Part shown: positions 17,616-27,715 of the stretch, one piece after another
Position numbering within the stretch: the first letter of the stretch is position 1
Layout of the letters: each line of letters opens with the position of its first letter
Source: Pseudopedobacter sp965218985
Lineage (GTDB): Bacteria; Bacteroidota; Bacteroidia; Sphingobacteriales; Sphingobacteriaceae
NCBI GenBank assembly: GCA_965218985.1
Contig: CBDCMP010000007.1
Span: 2,356,001-2,420,000, forward strand
Reading direction: 5' to 3'
DNA length: 64,000 nucleotides
The notes under the pieces: model-generated
The model's database searches: none
Seen by the model: the letters and a program-made list of their open reading frames with translations, nothing else
What the model was told of the DNA's origin: nothing
Made by a program: the position numbers and the translations under genes

Positions 17616-19379
17616 TTAATCAAGGGGCACTTCCTGCTTAAAACGTTCACCAATCTGTTGTCTCCACATGGCGTAATATAATCCCTTCTCTTCCAAGAGT
17701 GCGGTATGTCCGCCCTGCTCCACAATGTTCCCCTTCTCCAGAACGAATATTTTATCTGCATGCATGATGGTTGACAAACGATGGGCGATCAGAATCGTGA
17801 TCCGGTCAGACTGCTCAGATACATTCCTGATGGTGTCTGTGATCTCTTCCTCAGTGATGGAGTCAAGAGAGGAGGTGGCTTCGTCGAAAACGAGGATATT
17901 AGGTCTCCTCAATAAGGATCTGGCGATGGATAACCGCTGTTTTTCTCCACCAGAGACTTTTACTCCTCCTTCTCCTATCACCGTATCCAAACCATGCTCA
18001 GCTCTTGCCAGTAACGTGTAACAGGCTGCTCTTTTCAACACCTCCATACATTCTTCATCAGTTGCAGCGGGCCTTACAAAAAGCAGGTTTTCCCGGATGG
18101 TCCCTGAGAATAGCTGGGTGTCTTGGGTAACGAATCCAATCTTCTCTCTCAAATCGTCTAAATCAATAGCTAAGCTATCTACCTGGTTGTATTTTATCTT
18201 TCCGAATAATGGATGGTATAAGCCCACCAATAGCTTTACCAAAGTTGTTTTGCCTGAGCCTGATGGACCAACAAAAGCAATGGTTTCGCCGTGCTTCACT
18301 TTAAAACTGATCCCATTCAATGCGTTTCTCGTTGCTGTTAAATGCTTAAAGCTGACTTCCTCGAAAATCAGTTCCCTGATCGCTCCGGTTGCAACCGGAT
18401 TTGCCGGCTTAACCTCAACTGGTGTACTTAATATATGGTGAAAATTATTTAGAGATGCTTCCGCTTCCCGGTAGGTGAGAATGATGTTTCCAAACTCCTG
18501 TAAAGGGCCAAACAGAAAGAAGGAGTAGAACAAAAACGTGAAATACTGACCCGCTGAGATATCATTGCCGAAAATCAAAAGCAAGAGGATGATCACCATG
18601 GAACTTCTCACCAAATTGACCGTGGTGCCTTGTAAAAAGCTCATGCTTCTCACATATTTCACTTTTCTCAGCTCAAGGTCCAGAATTTTATAGGTGGTGT
18701 TGTTCAGTCTTTTGATCTCCTGGTTGGCCAAACCCAAGCTTTTTACCAGTTCGATATTTCTTAATGACTCCGTGGTTGACCCTGCCAGAGAAGTGGTTTC
18801 ACCTACAATCTTTTTTTGAATTACCTTGATTTTCTTACTCAAAGCCCAGCTTACTAAAAAGATCAGTGGAATGGCTGCAAAATAAACCAGCGTGACCTTG
18901 TAGCTCACCGTGAGGGAATAGATGATAACGAAAATCATCCCCACCAGGCTGGTGAACAATATATTGATGAAGGAGATGATGAATTTCTCTGAGTCCAACC
19001 TCACTTTTTGCAGAATCCCCAGTGTCTCTCCGCTTCGCTGATCTTCAAAGGTTTGGTATGGAAGTTTTAAAGAATGTGCTAAACCATCGGCATACATACT
19101 CGCCCCTAATTTTTGGGTGATGATATTGGCGAAATAATCCTGGAAATTTTTGGCAATCCTGGAGACCATTGCGGCTCCAATCGCTAAACCCACCAATTCC
19201 AAAACTCCGAAAGTGAAGTCATGCTTGGAAAGGGCATCTTTCTTTTCAATGAATTCATCCACTATTCTCCCGGTGATATGTGGATCAACGAGGGAGAAAC
19301 ATTGATTGATGGCGGCAAATAACAATGCCAGACCAATGAGTCCTTTATATTTTTTGAGGTAAGTTTTTAATATCTTCAT
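17616..19379 (-). CDS. ABC transporter, fused permease and ATPase (exporter type)
   Basis: A 587-aa half-transporter. Six membrane helices (about 1-310) are followed by an ATPase domain with Walker A VGPSGSGKTTLV (about residue 373), signature VSGGEKQRLSIARS, Walker B ILVFDEATSSLDS and the switch His in IAHRLST. It belongs to the MsbA/multidrug-lipid exporter family and should work as a homodimer in the inner membrane. The substrate is not inferable. It stands alone apart from the small membrane gene downstream. Confidence 0.9.
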   Translation of the reverse strand: MKILKTYLKKYKGLIGLALLFAAINQCFSLVDPHITGRIVDEFIEKKDALSKHDFTFGVLELVGLAIGAAMVSRIAKNFQDYFANIITQKLGASMYADGLAHSLKLPYQTFEDQRSGETLGILQKVRLDSEKFIISFINILFTSLVGMIFVIIYSLTVSYKVTLVYFAAIPLIFLVSWALSKKIKVIQKKIVGETTSLAGSTTESLRNIELVKSLGLANQEIKRLNNTTYKILDLELRKVKYVRSMSFLQGTTVNLVRSSMVIILLLLIFGNDISAGQYFTFLFYSFFLFGPLQEFGNIILTYREAEASLNNFHHILSTPVEVKPANPVATGAIRELIFEEVSFKHLTATRNALNGISFKVKHGETIAFVGPSGSGKTTLVKLLVGLYHPLFGKIKYNQVDSLAIDLDDLREKIGFVTQDTQLFSGTIRENLLFVRPAATDEECMEVLKRAACYTLLARAEHGLDTVIGEGGVKVSGGEKQRLSIARSLLRRPNILVFDEATSSLDSITEEEITDTIRNVSEQSDRITILIAHRLSTIMHADKIFVLEKGNIVEQGGHTALLEEKGLYYAMWRQQIGERFKQEVPLD

Positions 19380-19831
19380 ATATTTTATTAAATTTTCTAA
19401 TTGGGCCGAAACACAGCCTTTCCTGCCCTCTGCTGGGCAATGTCAGTTACTTTTTTTCATTTCTCCTTTTTTTTCAATGGCATTCAAGCGTGCTTCGCAG
19501 TTTTCCGAAAAAAGTAACCAAATCCGAGCAAAGCGAACACATGAATACCTATAAATACATTTTTTAAAACCATGAATAAACTCTCGGCTGCCTGCCTGTC
19601 CGGTAGGCAGGCGCCCTTTGCTTTTAATGTCAAAGGTTTGGCGGACTCTATTTTTGCCGCAAAGGCCAAGGCCGAAAAAGGCGTAAACGGTTGGTTTTAC
19701 TTTGGCTTGATCGCCAATAGAATTCTATAGTAAAATATTGGATCCGATATTTTTAAAATCAATAATTTCAAAAATACAAAAGGGAACAAGCATTTAACTC
19801 ATTCCCCATATTTTTGATGATACCATGACTT
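19380..19831. repeat. Intergenic repeat remnants with inverted repeats
   Basis: No gene is supported here. GTTACTTTTTT (from 19446) is mirrored by AAAAAAGTAAC (from about 19507), and a hairpin GCCTGCCT/AGGCAGGC lies at 19590-19612. The stretch resembles the degenerate repetitive intergenic elements common in Sphingobacteriaceae. The hairpin may act as a REP-like element or terminator. Confidence 0.5.
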
Positions 19832-20395
19832 TTAAACCGTCATCACGTCTTTCTCTTTAACCTCGGCCAACTGGTCGACTTTGGCGATGAAAGCGTCCGT
19901 AAGCTTCTGAACTTCAGCCTCACCTACTTTGATCTCATCCTCTGAAGCGCCATCGTTCTTCAGCTTCTTAATGCTTTCATTGGCATCTTTCCTGATATTC
20001 CTCACGGTGATTCTGCCTTTTTCTGCTTCCTCCTTAACCTTCTTTACCAAATCTCTTCTTCTTTCTTCAGTCAATGGCGGGACGTTCAATCTGATGACTT
20101 GTCCATCATTTTGGGGATTCAATCCGATGTTAGCCTCCAAAATCGCTTTTTCAATAGGGCTGATCATGTTTTTCTCCCAGGGCTGAACTACAATGGTCCT
20201 CGCATCAGGAGTGTTCACGTTCGCAACTTGCATAAGCGGAGTGGCTGCACCATAATAATCCACCATGATACCGTCTAACATGCCCACACTCGCTTTGCCG
20301 GCTCTTATCTTGGTGAACTCCAAATCTGTATGAGCTAAAGCCTTCTCCATAGTGGATCTGGCTTCGTCTAATTCCATTTTGATGAATTCGTTCAT
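19832..20395 (-). CDS. frr: Ribosome recycling factor
   Basis: A 187-aa protein of standard length that with EF-G splits the post-termination ribosome. Typical stretches are TKIRAGKASVGMLDGI near the start, IGLNPQNDGQVIRLNVPPLTEERR and VRNIRKDAN. It lies 21 bp after pyrH on the same strand, the usual pyrH-frr pair. Confidence 0.97.
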   Translation of the reverse strand: MNEFIKMELDEARSTMEKALAHTDLEFTKIRAGKASVGMLDGIMVDYYGAATPLMQVANVNTPDARTIVVQPWEKNMISPIEKAILEANIGLNPQNDGQVIRLNVPPLTEERRRDLVKKVKEEAEKGRITVRNIRKDANESIKKLKNDGASEDEIKVGEAEVQKLTDAFIAKVDQLAEVKEKDVMTV

Positions 20396-20416
20396 AATTA
20401 TTATCTGTCTTTTATA

Positions 20417-21121
20417 TCACTTCACTAAAGTACCTATGGCCTCGCCCTTAATTACCTTCATCAGGTTGCCTTCCTTGTTCATATCAAAAACGATGATGGG
20501 TAAGCTGTTCTCATCGCATAAGGTAAAGGCGGTCATGTCCATCACGCTTAAATTTCTGTCGTAAACCTCATCAAAGCTTAGGTTATCAAATTTAGTGGCT
20601 GCAGGATCTTTCTCCGGATCTGCGGTGTAAATACCATCTACCCGTGTTCCTTTCAAAACCACCTCCGCTTTGATCTCTATGGCTCTTAACGCAGCTGCGG
20701 AATCGGTTGTGAAATAGGGGTTACCCGTTCCGGCCCCAAATATCACCACTCTGCCCTTCTCTAAATGACGCATCGCTCTTCTACGAACATAAGGCTCGCA
20801 AATCTGCTCCATTTTTATGGCAGATAATAAGCGGGTGTAAACCCCTAACGTTTCCAGTGCATTTTGCAGGGCCATGGAATTGATGACGGTGGCCAGCATT
20901 CCCATATAGTCTGCCTGTGCCCTGTCCATTCCTGATTTCTCTGCACTTAATCCTCTGAAAATATTTCCTCCTCCAACCACAATGGCCACTTCCACTCCTT
21001 CAAGTTGAATGGCTTTGATATCTTCTGCATATTGGAGGACTCTCGCATTATCTATACCATATTGTTGGGAACCCATTAATGATTCTCCACTTAATTTTAA
21101 AAGAATTCTCTTATATGCCAT
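20417..21121 (-). CDS. pyrH: UMP kinase
   Basis: A 234-aa bacterial-type UMP kinase (amino-acid kinase fold) that phosphorylates UMP to UDP. It shows LKLSGESLMG, VVGGGNIFRG, GTGNPYFTTDSAAALRA and KGTRVDGIYTADP. It forms an operon with frr. The length and order are standard. Confidence 0.97.
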   Translation of the reverse strand: MAYKRILLKLSGESLMGSQQYGIDNARVLQYAEDIKAIQLEGVEVAIVVGGGNIFRGLSAEKSGMDRAQADYMGMLATVINSMALQNALETLGVYTRLLSAIKMEQICEPYVRRRAMRHLEKGRVVIFGAGTGNPYFTTDSAAALRAIEIKAEVVLKGTRVDGIYTADPEKDPAATKFDNLSFDEVYDRNLSVMDMTAFTLCDENSLPIIVFDMNKEGNLMKVIKGEAIGTLVK

Positions 21122-21283
21122 CAGTTTCAGCTAAATTTTCGGGGTTTGATGAATCGTTTTCCACTCTTAATCATTTTATTGGATATATGAGTTGACAGTT
21201 CATTTTGGGGAATTTCGTCAAAAATATAAAATTCTCGCTGATTAAGCTATTTCGGCTTTAAAAAATTGAAGAGACTCCTGTGA

Positions 21284-22381
21284 TCAGACTTCGTAAATCC
21301 TTCCTTTTAAAATGGATGCCTGCCATGCTAAATCCTGATTGAGTAAGACCAAATTTGCTGATGCACCTTCTGAAATATCACAACTATGACCGCCTATCAG
21401 TGTTGACGGATAATTGGTGCCCATTCTGATGGCCTCATCCAAAGGGATGGATGCTTTTGTCACGCAGTTCCTCACCGCCTGCAACATGCTTAAAGCGGAT
21501 CCCGATAAAGTTCCGTCCGGCATGGTGTAATGATTTTTATTGAGAACATGTTGATAGGGACCATTGAGACAAGGTGTCACCGCATCTGTGATGAGAAATA
21601 AATGATCAGCAAGCAAGCTTTTAGCGAGTTTCACCATTTCAAAATCGACGTGGATGCCATCAGCCACTATAGAAGTGAAAGGTTTTTTGGAGAAGATCGC
21701 TGCCACCAGCCCAGGTTCGCGATGATGAAGGGTTGGCATGGCATTGTACAAATGCGTGGCTGCCGGAATTTTATCAAAGAACGCAATGGCTTCCTGAAAA
21801 GTAGCCATGCTATGCCCTGCTGACAGGATGATTCCAGCATCATTCAACAGATCAATCACTTCTTCAGCTTGCAGCTCCGGAGCAATGGTGATCATTTTTA
21901 CCATTCCATCAGCTTCAGAAATTATTCGCTTTATGGATTCAGTCGTTGCTTTCTTCACATATTCTTTGATGTGCGCTCCCCGTTTCTCGGGATTGATAAA
22001 TGGCCCTTCCAAATGCAAGCCCAAAAAATTACCGATTTTTGGCTGATAGGTTTTAGCCACAGCTATCGCTTTAAAAAACACTTCATCTGAATTGGTGGCC
22101 AATGTGGCCAAAAATCCTGTACAGCCTTGTTTTATTAAAGCAGTCTCCATCTCTAGCAAAGATTCATGGCTTAAATCTGCGGAGAACAAACTTTTTCCCG
22201 CACCGTAAATCTGAAGGTCTAAAAAACCGGGACATACTATATCTGCATTTAAAATTTTGAAACCATCTGGGATTTCTCTGGCATCTAACGCTGTTAGGAT
22301 ACCTTCTTCGACTAAAACAGTTCGATTTTTATAAATTTTCTGGTTGTTGTAGATCGTGTTGGCGACTATAGCAATTTTCAT
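21284..22381 (-). CDS. nagA: N-acetylglucosamine-6-phosphate deacetylase
   Basis: A 365-aa amidohydrolase that removes acetate from GlcNAc-6-phosphate, feeding amino-sugar recycling. Metal and substrate motifs are LHLEGPFINPEKRGAH, SAGHSMAT, ATHLYNAMP, VADGIHVD and LITDAVTP. It lies between tsf and pyrH, with a terminator on its tsf side, so it is probably its own transcription unit rather than part of the translation-factor operon. Confidence 0.93.
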   Translation of the reverse strand: MKIAIVANTIYNNQKIYKNRTVLVEEGILTALDAREIPDGFKILNADIVCPGFLDLQIYGAGKSLFSADLSHESLLEMETALIKQGCTGFLATLATNSDEVFFKAIAVAKTYQPKIGNFLGLHLEGPFINPEKRGAHIKEYVKKATTESIKRIISEADGMVKMITIAPELQAEEVIDLLNDAGIILSAGHSMATFQEAIAFFDKIPAATHLYNAMPTLHHREPGLVAAIFSKKPFTSIVADGIHVDFEMVKLAKSLLADHLFLITDAVTPCLNGPYQHVLNKNHYTMPDGTLSGSALSMLQAVRNCVTKASIPLDEAIRMGTNYPSTLIGGHSCDISEGASANLVLLNQDLAWQASILKGRIYEV

Positions 22382-22395
22382 ATTTCAAAGGTCAA

Positions 22396-22430
22396 AAAAA
22401 ATCCCCATCTAATTAAAGATGAGGATTTTT
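22396..22430 (-). terminator. Rho-independent terminator after tsf
   Basis: AAATCCCCATCT (plus strand) pairs with AGATGAGGATTT across a 6-nt AATTAA loop, with one mismatch. Read on the minus strand it ends in a run of T. It closes the rplM-rpsI-rpsB-tsf unit and separates it from nagA. Confidence 0.7.
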
Positions 22431-22480
22431 ATATTTCAGGTTTTAAAATCTAAAATCGTAATTCTTAATTCTAAAATAGA

Positions 22481-23320
22481 TTAAGCTCCTAAAACAACTC
22501 TTTTAAATGCGGTCACAGTTAGTCCGCTGGAAACTTCATTTAAAAATTTACGAACATCCTTAGAAGAATCTTTCACAAATTCCTGGTTCAATAAAGTTTG
22601 TTCTTTATAGAACTTGTTCAATTTGCCTGCAGAAATTTTCTCCACCATTTCTTCCGGTTTGCCTTCAGCTCTGATTTGCTCTTTAGCGATCTCCATCTCT
22701 TTCTCTATCACACGTGAATCCACATCAGCTTTATCCACACCTACCGGACTCATGGCTGCAATCTGCATCGCAACATCTTTACCAGCTTCATCCAAACCTT
22801 CCACACTTTGGTTGAAACCCACTAAAACACCTAAGCGGTAGTTTCCGTGGATATAAGCAACCACTTTATCAGCTTCTACGGTCTCGAATTTAGAGACCCC
22901 GATTTTCTCGCCAATTTTACCAGTTTGGTCGATGATCAAATCAGAGATTTTAGCACCATCCAATTCCAAAGCAGTTAATTCTTCCGTTGAAGAAACTCCA
23001 GATTCAACCGCTTTATCAGCGATAGCTTGTGCGAAAGCAACGAAATCAGCATTTTTAGCAACGAAATCTGTTTCACAGTTCACTTCAACAATCACTCCTT
23101 TTTTACCATCAGCAGTGGTTTTTGCTATCACCACTCCTTCGTTAGACTCTCTATCTGAACGGGAAGCGGCAACTTTAGCACCTTTTTTTCTTAGATAATC
23201 AATCGCAGCTTCAAAATCACCGTTAGATTCCATCAAAGCTTTTTTGCAATCCATCATCCCTGCGCCAGTTTGTTGACGAAGTTTGTTCACATCTGCTGCA
23301 GAAATTTGTACTGTAGACAT
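22481..23320 (-). CDS. tsf: Elongation factor Ts
   Basis: A 279-aa guanine-exchange factor for EF-Tu. It has the N-terminal UBA-like region and the TGAGMMDCKKALME signature, followed by NCETDFVAKN. The length is normal. It lies downstream of rpsB, the conserved rpsB-tsf order. The 99-bp spacer to rpsB contains an 11-bp inverted repeat (23356-23406). Confidence 0.97.
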   Translation of the reverse strand: MSTVQISAADVNKLRQQTGAGMMDCKKALMESNGDFEAAIDYLRKKGAKVAASRSDRESNEGVVIAKTTADGKKGVIVEVNCETDFVAKNADFVAFAQAIADKAVESGVSSTEELTALELDGAKISDLIIDQTGKIGEKIGVSKFETVEADKVVAYIHGNYRLGVLVGFNQSVEGLDEAGKDVAMQIAAMSPVGVDKADVDSRVIEKEMEIAKEQIRAEGKPEEMVEKISAGKLNKFYKEQTLLNQEFVKDSSKDVRKFLNEVSSGLTVTAFKRVVLGA

Positions 23321-23355
23321 CTTATTTTCCTTTTTAAGTTTTTATTTAAAAGCAA

Positions 23356-23406
23356 TGGGTTGTTAGCAGAAGCTGAAATCACTCTCAACCCGCAACTAAC
23401 AACCCA
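23356..23406 (-). promoter_or_regulatory. Inverted repeat in the rpsB-tsf spacer
   Basis: TGGGTTGTTAG (23356-23366) is perfectly complementary to CTAACAACCCA (23396-23406) around a 29-nt loop. In the mRNA it would form a large stem-loop in front of tsf. It may regulate or process the tsf part of the message. This is inference only. Confidence 0.5.
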
Positions 23407-23419
23407 GCACTGAATTTAT

Positions 23420-24286
23420 TTATTCTCCTTTTTCTCCTTCAGTCTCAGCTGTTACTGCTGTGCTGGCTTCAGCACCTTTTCTGGTTCTTTTTCCAGTTTC
23501 TACCGGAGCTTTCTCTGCTGCTGCTGGTACTGCTGCCGGAGCGTCAACTTTAGCTTTTTCAGCCGCTGCTTCTTTATCGCTCTCTGCCTCTTTCTCTTGT
23601 TTACGCTCTTCTAATCCTTCGATGATCGCATTCACAATGATTCCAGTGATCAAAGAGATGGATTTGGTAGCATCATCATTCGCCGGAATAGGAAAATCGA
23701 TGCTGGAAGGGTCAGAGTTGGTATCCACCATTGCAAAAGTAGGGATGTTCAACTTTAAAGCTTCCGTTACAGCGATGTGCTCTTTCTTCACGTCGATCAA
23801 GAATAATGCAGCTGGCAAACGGTTCAAATCAGCGATACCTCCTAATAAGGTTTCTAATTTGATACGCTCACGTTGGATCATTAATTTCTCTTTTTTAGAT
23901 AATACATCATAAGTACCGTCTTTGGTCATCTTGTCGATGTTGGTCATCTTCTTGATGGATTTTCTAACGGTTGCAAAGTTAGTCAGCATCCCACCCAACC
24001 ATCTTTCGGTCACGTAAGGCATGTTCACTGATCTTGCATATTCTGCCACGATGTCTTTTGCTTGTTTCTTAGTGGAAACAAATAACACTTTACGACCGGA
24101 TTTAACAATTTGTTTGATAGCAGAAGCTGCTTCTTCCACTCTTGTCAAAGTTTTGTTCAAGTCGATGATGTGGATTCCGTTACGCTCCATAAAGATATAT
24201 TGCGCCATTTTCGGATTCCATTTACGGGTAAGGTGACCAAAGTGTACACCTGCATCCAATAAGTCCTGATAAGTTGTTCTTGCCAT
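23420..24286 (-). CDS. rpsB: 30S ribosomal protein S2
   Basis: A 288-aa S2 with the start RTTYQDLLDAGVHFGHLTRKW, FVSTKKQAKDIV and WLGGMLTNFATV motifs. Residues after about 225 form a low-complexity tail rich in Ala, Glu and Lys, as often seen in Bacteroidota S2. It follows rpsI by 17 bp and leads into tsf. Confidence 0.97.
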   Translation of the reverse strand: MARTTYQDLLDAGVHFGHLTRKWNPKMAQYIFMERNGIHIIDLNKTLTRVEEAASAIKQIVKSGRKVLFVSTKKQAKDIVAEYARSVNMPYVTERWLGGMLTNFATVRKSIKKMTNIDKMTKDGTYDVLSKKEKLMIQRERIKLETLLGGIADLNRLPAALFLIDVKKEHIAVTEALKLNIPTFAMVDTNSDPSSIDFPIPANDDATKSISLITGIIVNAIIEGLEERKQEKEAESDKEAAAEKAKVDAPAAVPAAAEKAPVETGKRTRKGAEASTAVTAETEGEKGE

Positions 24287-24303
24287 TGTCTTGTCCTCCG
24301 AAT

Positions 24304-24690
24304 TTAACGTTTACTGAATTGGAATTTCTTACGAGCTTTAGCTCTACCTGGTTTCTTACGCTCAACCATACGTCTGTCACGTGTCATTAAGCCTTTAGCT
24401 CTAAGAGCAGGTTTTCTAATTGCGTCTAATTCAACAATAGCTTTAGCGATGGCTAAACGAACAGCCTCAGCCTGACCTTTGATACCGCCACCAGCAACGT
24501 TAACAGTCACATCATACTGGCCTGTCACCTCAGCAACAATAAAAGCCTGGTTTACGATGTACTGTAAAGGAAGCGTTGGGAAATATTCTTTATGGTCTTT
24601 ACCATTCACAGTGATGGTACCGTTGCCGTCTTTTAAGTAGATGCGGGCAACCGCAGTTTTTCTTCTTCCAGAAGTGTTAGTAACTGACAT
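24304..24690 (-). CDS. rpsI: 30S ribosomal protein S9
   Basis: A 128-aa S9 with GRRKTAVARIYLKDGNGTI and the conserved C-terminus KPGRAKARKKFQFSKR, which reaches the decoding site. It is 18 bp downstream of rplM, the near-universal rplM-rpsI pair. Confidence 0.98.
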   Translation of the reverse strand: MSVTNTSGRRKTAVARIYLKDGNGTITVNGKDHKEYFPTLPLQYIVNQAFIVAEVTGQYDVTVNVAGGGIKGQAEAVRLAIAKAIVELDAIRKPALRAKGLMTRDRRMVERKKPGRAKARKKFQFSKR

Positions 24691-24708
24691 TTCTTTTCTC
24701 CTTTAAAT

Positions 24709-25152
24709 TTAAAATTTAATTGCTTTAGGGTTTTGTGCAGCATGTGGATGCTCATTTCCTGCATAGATGTACAGGTTTTTGAAGATTGCTCTTCCCAAAC
24801 GATTTTTAGGTAACATCCCACGAACAGCCTTCTCTAAAACACGAGTAGGGTGTTTTGCCATTAACTCCTTGGGAGTGATGAAACGCTGACCACCTGGGTA
24901 TCCGGTGTAAGAAACATAAGTCTTATCAGACATTTTATCTCCTGTCAGTTTAACCTTCTCTGCATTAATAACGATGACGTTATCTCCGCAGTCTACGTGT
25001 GGGGTGAACGATGGCTTGTTTTTTCCTCTGATGATCTTAGCGATATTAGAAGACAAGCGCCCCAAAATCTCGCCCTGAGCGTCAACAACAACCCATTGTT
25101 TGTCAACGGTCTTTCTATTGGCAGAGACAGTTTTGTAACTTAACGTATTCAC
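24709..25152 (-). CDS. rplM: 50S ribosomal protein L13
   Basis: A 147-aa L13, the first gene of the rplM-rpsI-rpsB-tsf unit. It has VVDAQGEILGRLSS, RGKNKPSFTPHVDCGD and VRGMLPKNRLGR, with standard length. The promoter must lie in the repeat-bearing spacer upstream (beyond 25153). Confidence 0.98.
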   Translation of the reverse strand: MNTLSYKTVSANRKTVDKQWVVVDAQGEILGRLSSNIAKIIRGKNKPSFTPHVDCGDNVIVINAEKVKLTGDKMSDKTYVSYTGYPGGQRFITPKELMAKHPTRVLEKAVRGMLPKNRLGRAIFKNLYIYAGNEHPHAAQNPKAIKF

Positions 25153-25577
25153 TTGCTTGTATTTAAATGATTAATTAATAGTATTCCCTTAATTTTAGGG
25201 ACTGCAAAGATAGAACTATGATTTTAAATATCAAAGGGTTGGGGAAGGTTTTTTAAGGTGGGGGGGTTGGGGTGGTAGGTGGTAAGTTTTAGGTTTTAAG
25301 TTCTGAATAATGTAGGTTATAGTGGAAAACAATTCGGGCGTTTCCCTTTCCCACCACACAAGGCCGATACACGGGGCGGGCTTTCCGCTCATACTGCACA
25401 GGCATTAGCCACAGACTGGTATCCGTTGCTATCCCTAACGCATATTATGCCATTTAGTCCCAATTTAGTCCCAGCAAAATTTAGTCCCAGCAATTTAATC
25501 CCTCCCGAAACCAACTCCGAAAGGGATTCTATATTTCCAGTTTAGCGCCTTAAACCCTAAACCTTTTACCTCAAACC
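25153..25577. repeat. Intergenic region with short repeats
   Basis: No gene is visible. At 25451-25502 there are four imperfect copies of an AATTTAGTCCC(AGC) unit. GGTATCCGTTGCTATC at 25418-25433 recurs with one change at 37751-37766, so both spacers carry the same decayed repetitive element. The end nearest rplM must hold its promoter. Confidence 0.55.
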
Positions 25578-27461
25578 TTAAATGAGAGAAACACTTCTAT
25601 TCACAAAAGCAGTTAACTCTGCTCCGGTTAATAAACCCTGTGAAAGCAATGCCAAATCAAAAGCTTGTTTAGCCAATTCCGTTTGTTCCTTTTCATCGGC
25701 GGAAGCCAAAATTTTATTCACCAGTTTATGGTTACCGTTAATGGCCACTTTATAGCTATCCGGCATATTTCCGTAAAAACTCATGCCACCACCCATGGCA
25801 GCCATATCTTTCATACGACGCATAAACTCATCCATGGTTACCGTCACTGGCAATTCATCGGGATTTAAAGCTTCCACTTCTACCTGATAAGCAGGTTTGT
25901 TGATGGCTTTTTCAAAAATTTCCTTCACCTGTTTGGTTTGGTCTTCGCTCAACACATGTTCCAGTTTCTCGCCTTTATCAATCAGCTTATCAGCAGTACT
26001 AGAATCTACCCGTTTCAACTGGGTTTTTTCCAGTTTCTGCTCCATCTGGCTCACAAAATGCGTATCTATCGGGGTGTCCATCAACAACACATCATAACCT
26101 TTTTTGATGGCTGATTGAATAAATCCATCCTGTTTTGCAGGATCAACGGTGTATAGATATACCAAGTTTCCGTCTTTATCTGTCTGAACGTCTTTTACAT
26201 GATCTTTATATTCCTCAAAAGTGAAATTCTTTTTATCGGTGTTGGTAAACAAAGCGAAGTCTTTGGCTTTCTCGTAGAATTTATCTTCAGAGATCATCCC
26301 GTATTTTACAAAGAGGCCAATATCACTCCATTTGGTCTCGTAAGCTTCACGATCTTTTTTGAACAATTCTGCCAATTTCTCCGCCACCTTTTTAGTGATG
26401 TAGCTGTTGATTTTCTTCACATTGCTATCTGCCTGCAAGAAACTTCTGGAAACGTTCAAAGGAATATCCGGAGAGTCAATCACCCCATGCAGTAACATCA
26501 AAAACTCAGGAACAATGTCTTTCACCTCGTCGGTAATAAACACCTGGCGGCTGAATAATTTAATTTTATTACGTTGAATCTCCACATCGTTCTTCAGCTT
26601 AGGGAAGTATAAAACCCCCGTTAAGTTGAAAGGATAATCCACATTCAAATGAATCCAAAACAAAGGATCCTCTTGGAAAGGATACAATTCTTTATAAAAC
26701 TGTAAGTAATCTTCATCAGTCAATTCAGATGGAGACAAAGTCCAGATGGGTTTTGCGCCATTGATGACATTGGGAACTTCAATCGATTTATATTTTTTCT
26801 TTCCTTCTGTGTCTTCGCCATCGTCCACACTTTCGGTTTTAGTTCCGAAGACCAATTTCACTGGCAGAAATTTGAAATATTTATCCAGAATCGCTTGTAA
26901 CTTGAATTTATCCAAGAACTCTTCCGATTCTTTGTTGATGTGCAAAATCACATCCGTTCCCCGGGTTTTCCGTTTGCCGTCTTTAATCTCGAATTCTGTG
27001 CTCCCATCGCAAATCCAGGCTGCGGGCTGGGCGCCATCTTGGTAAGAAAAGGTTTGAATCTCCACTTTCTCTGAAACCATGAATGCGGAGTAAAAACCCA
27101 AACCAAATTTACCGATGATCTCATTGGCATCTTTGGCATCCTTAAATTTCTCTACGAATTCTGTCGCTCCCGAAAAAGCAATCTGGTTGATGTATTTTTT
27201 GATCTCCTCGGCGGTCATTCCCAGTCCACTATCAGAGATGGTGATGGTTTTCTTTTTTTCATCAAAAGAAACATCCACCTGCAATTCACCCAACTCTCCG
27301 TTATACTGCCCCAAAGACGCCAAACGCTTGATTTTTTGTGTCGCATCAGCAGCGTTAGAAACCAGCTCTCTTAAAAATATCTCGTTATCAGAGTATAAAA
27401 ACTTTTTGATGATGGGGAAAATATTCTCCGTGTGAATTGAAATTGTTCCTTTTTCCTTCAT
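25578..27461 (-). CDS. htpG: Molecular chaperone HtpG (Hsp90)
   Basis: A 627-aa bacterial Hsp90. The GHKL ATPase domain shows ELVSNAADATQKIK, ISDSGLGMT and IGKFGLGFYSAFMVSEKV. The middle domain has GVLYFPKL and NVSRSFLQ. The C-terminal dimerisation part is complete. It is a cytosolic folding chaperone and appears to be a single-gene unit. Confidence 0.96.
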   Translation of the reverse strand: MKEKGTISIHTENIFPIIKKFLYSDNEIFLRELVSNAADATQKIKRLASLGQYNGELGELQVDVSFDEKKKTITISDSGLGMTAEEIKKYINQIAFSGATEFVEKFKDAKDANEIIGKFGLGFYSAFMVSEKVEIQTFSYQDGAQPAAWICDGSTEFEIKDGKRKTRGTDVILHINKESEEFLDKFKLQAILDKYFKFLPVKLVFGTKTESVDDGEDTEGKKKYKSIEVPNVINGAKPIWTLSPSELTDEDYLQFYKELYPFQEDPLFWIHLNVDYPFNLTGVLYFPKLKNDVEIQRNKIKLFSRQVFITDEVKDIVPEFLMLLHGVIDSPDIPLNVSRSFLQADSNVKKINSYITKKVAEKLAELFKKDREAYETKWSDIGLFVKYGMISEDKFYEKAKDFALFTNTDKKNFTFEEYKDHVKDVQTDKDGNLVYLYTVDPAKQDGFIQSAIKKGYDVLLMDTPIDTHFVSQMEQKLEKTQLKRVDSSTADKLIDKGEKLEHVLSEDQTKQVKEIFEKAINKPAYQVEVEALNPDELPVTVTMDEFMRRMKDMAAMGGGMSFYGNMPDSYKVAINGNHKLVNKILASADEKEQTELAKQAFDLALLSQGLLTGAELTAFVNRSVSLI

Positions 27462-27715
27462 GATATGTTTGTGTTATTTTTACTTTACAATGCCTATCCT
27501 CAATGCTTGTTCCAATTTCATCAGGGGTGCCAAGATGACAGTGGAATAATTAACTTATGAAGAGGGTTTTTAATTTGGGCGACTCAAGGAGCGAGGGCTC
27601 CCACAAATCAAATCTGAGATCAAAATGCATCCTTAAAAACTTTGCAAGTGTGATGTCTTCTATTGCCGACATGAAGGTTTTATCAACAAAAACCATAATT
27701 TAGCATTCATAAAAT

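Noticed and set aside
19484..19669. 61-aa minus-strand frame in the spacer after the ABC exporter
   Set aside because: It spans a hairpin repeat and inverted repeats. Its composition is that of repetitive intergenic DNA.
21284..22381. nagA as part of the translation-factor operon
   Set aside because: A terminator at 22396-22430 and large gaps on both sides argue for a separate unit.
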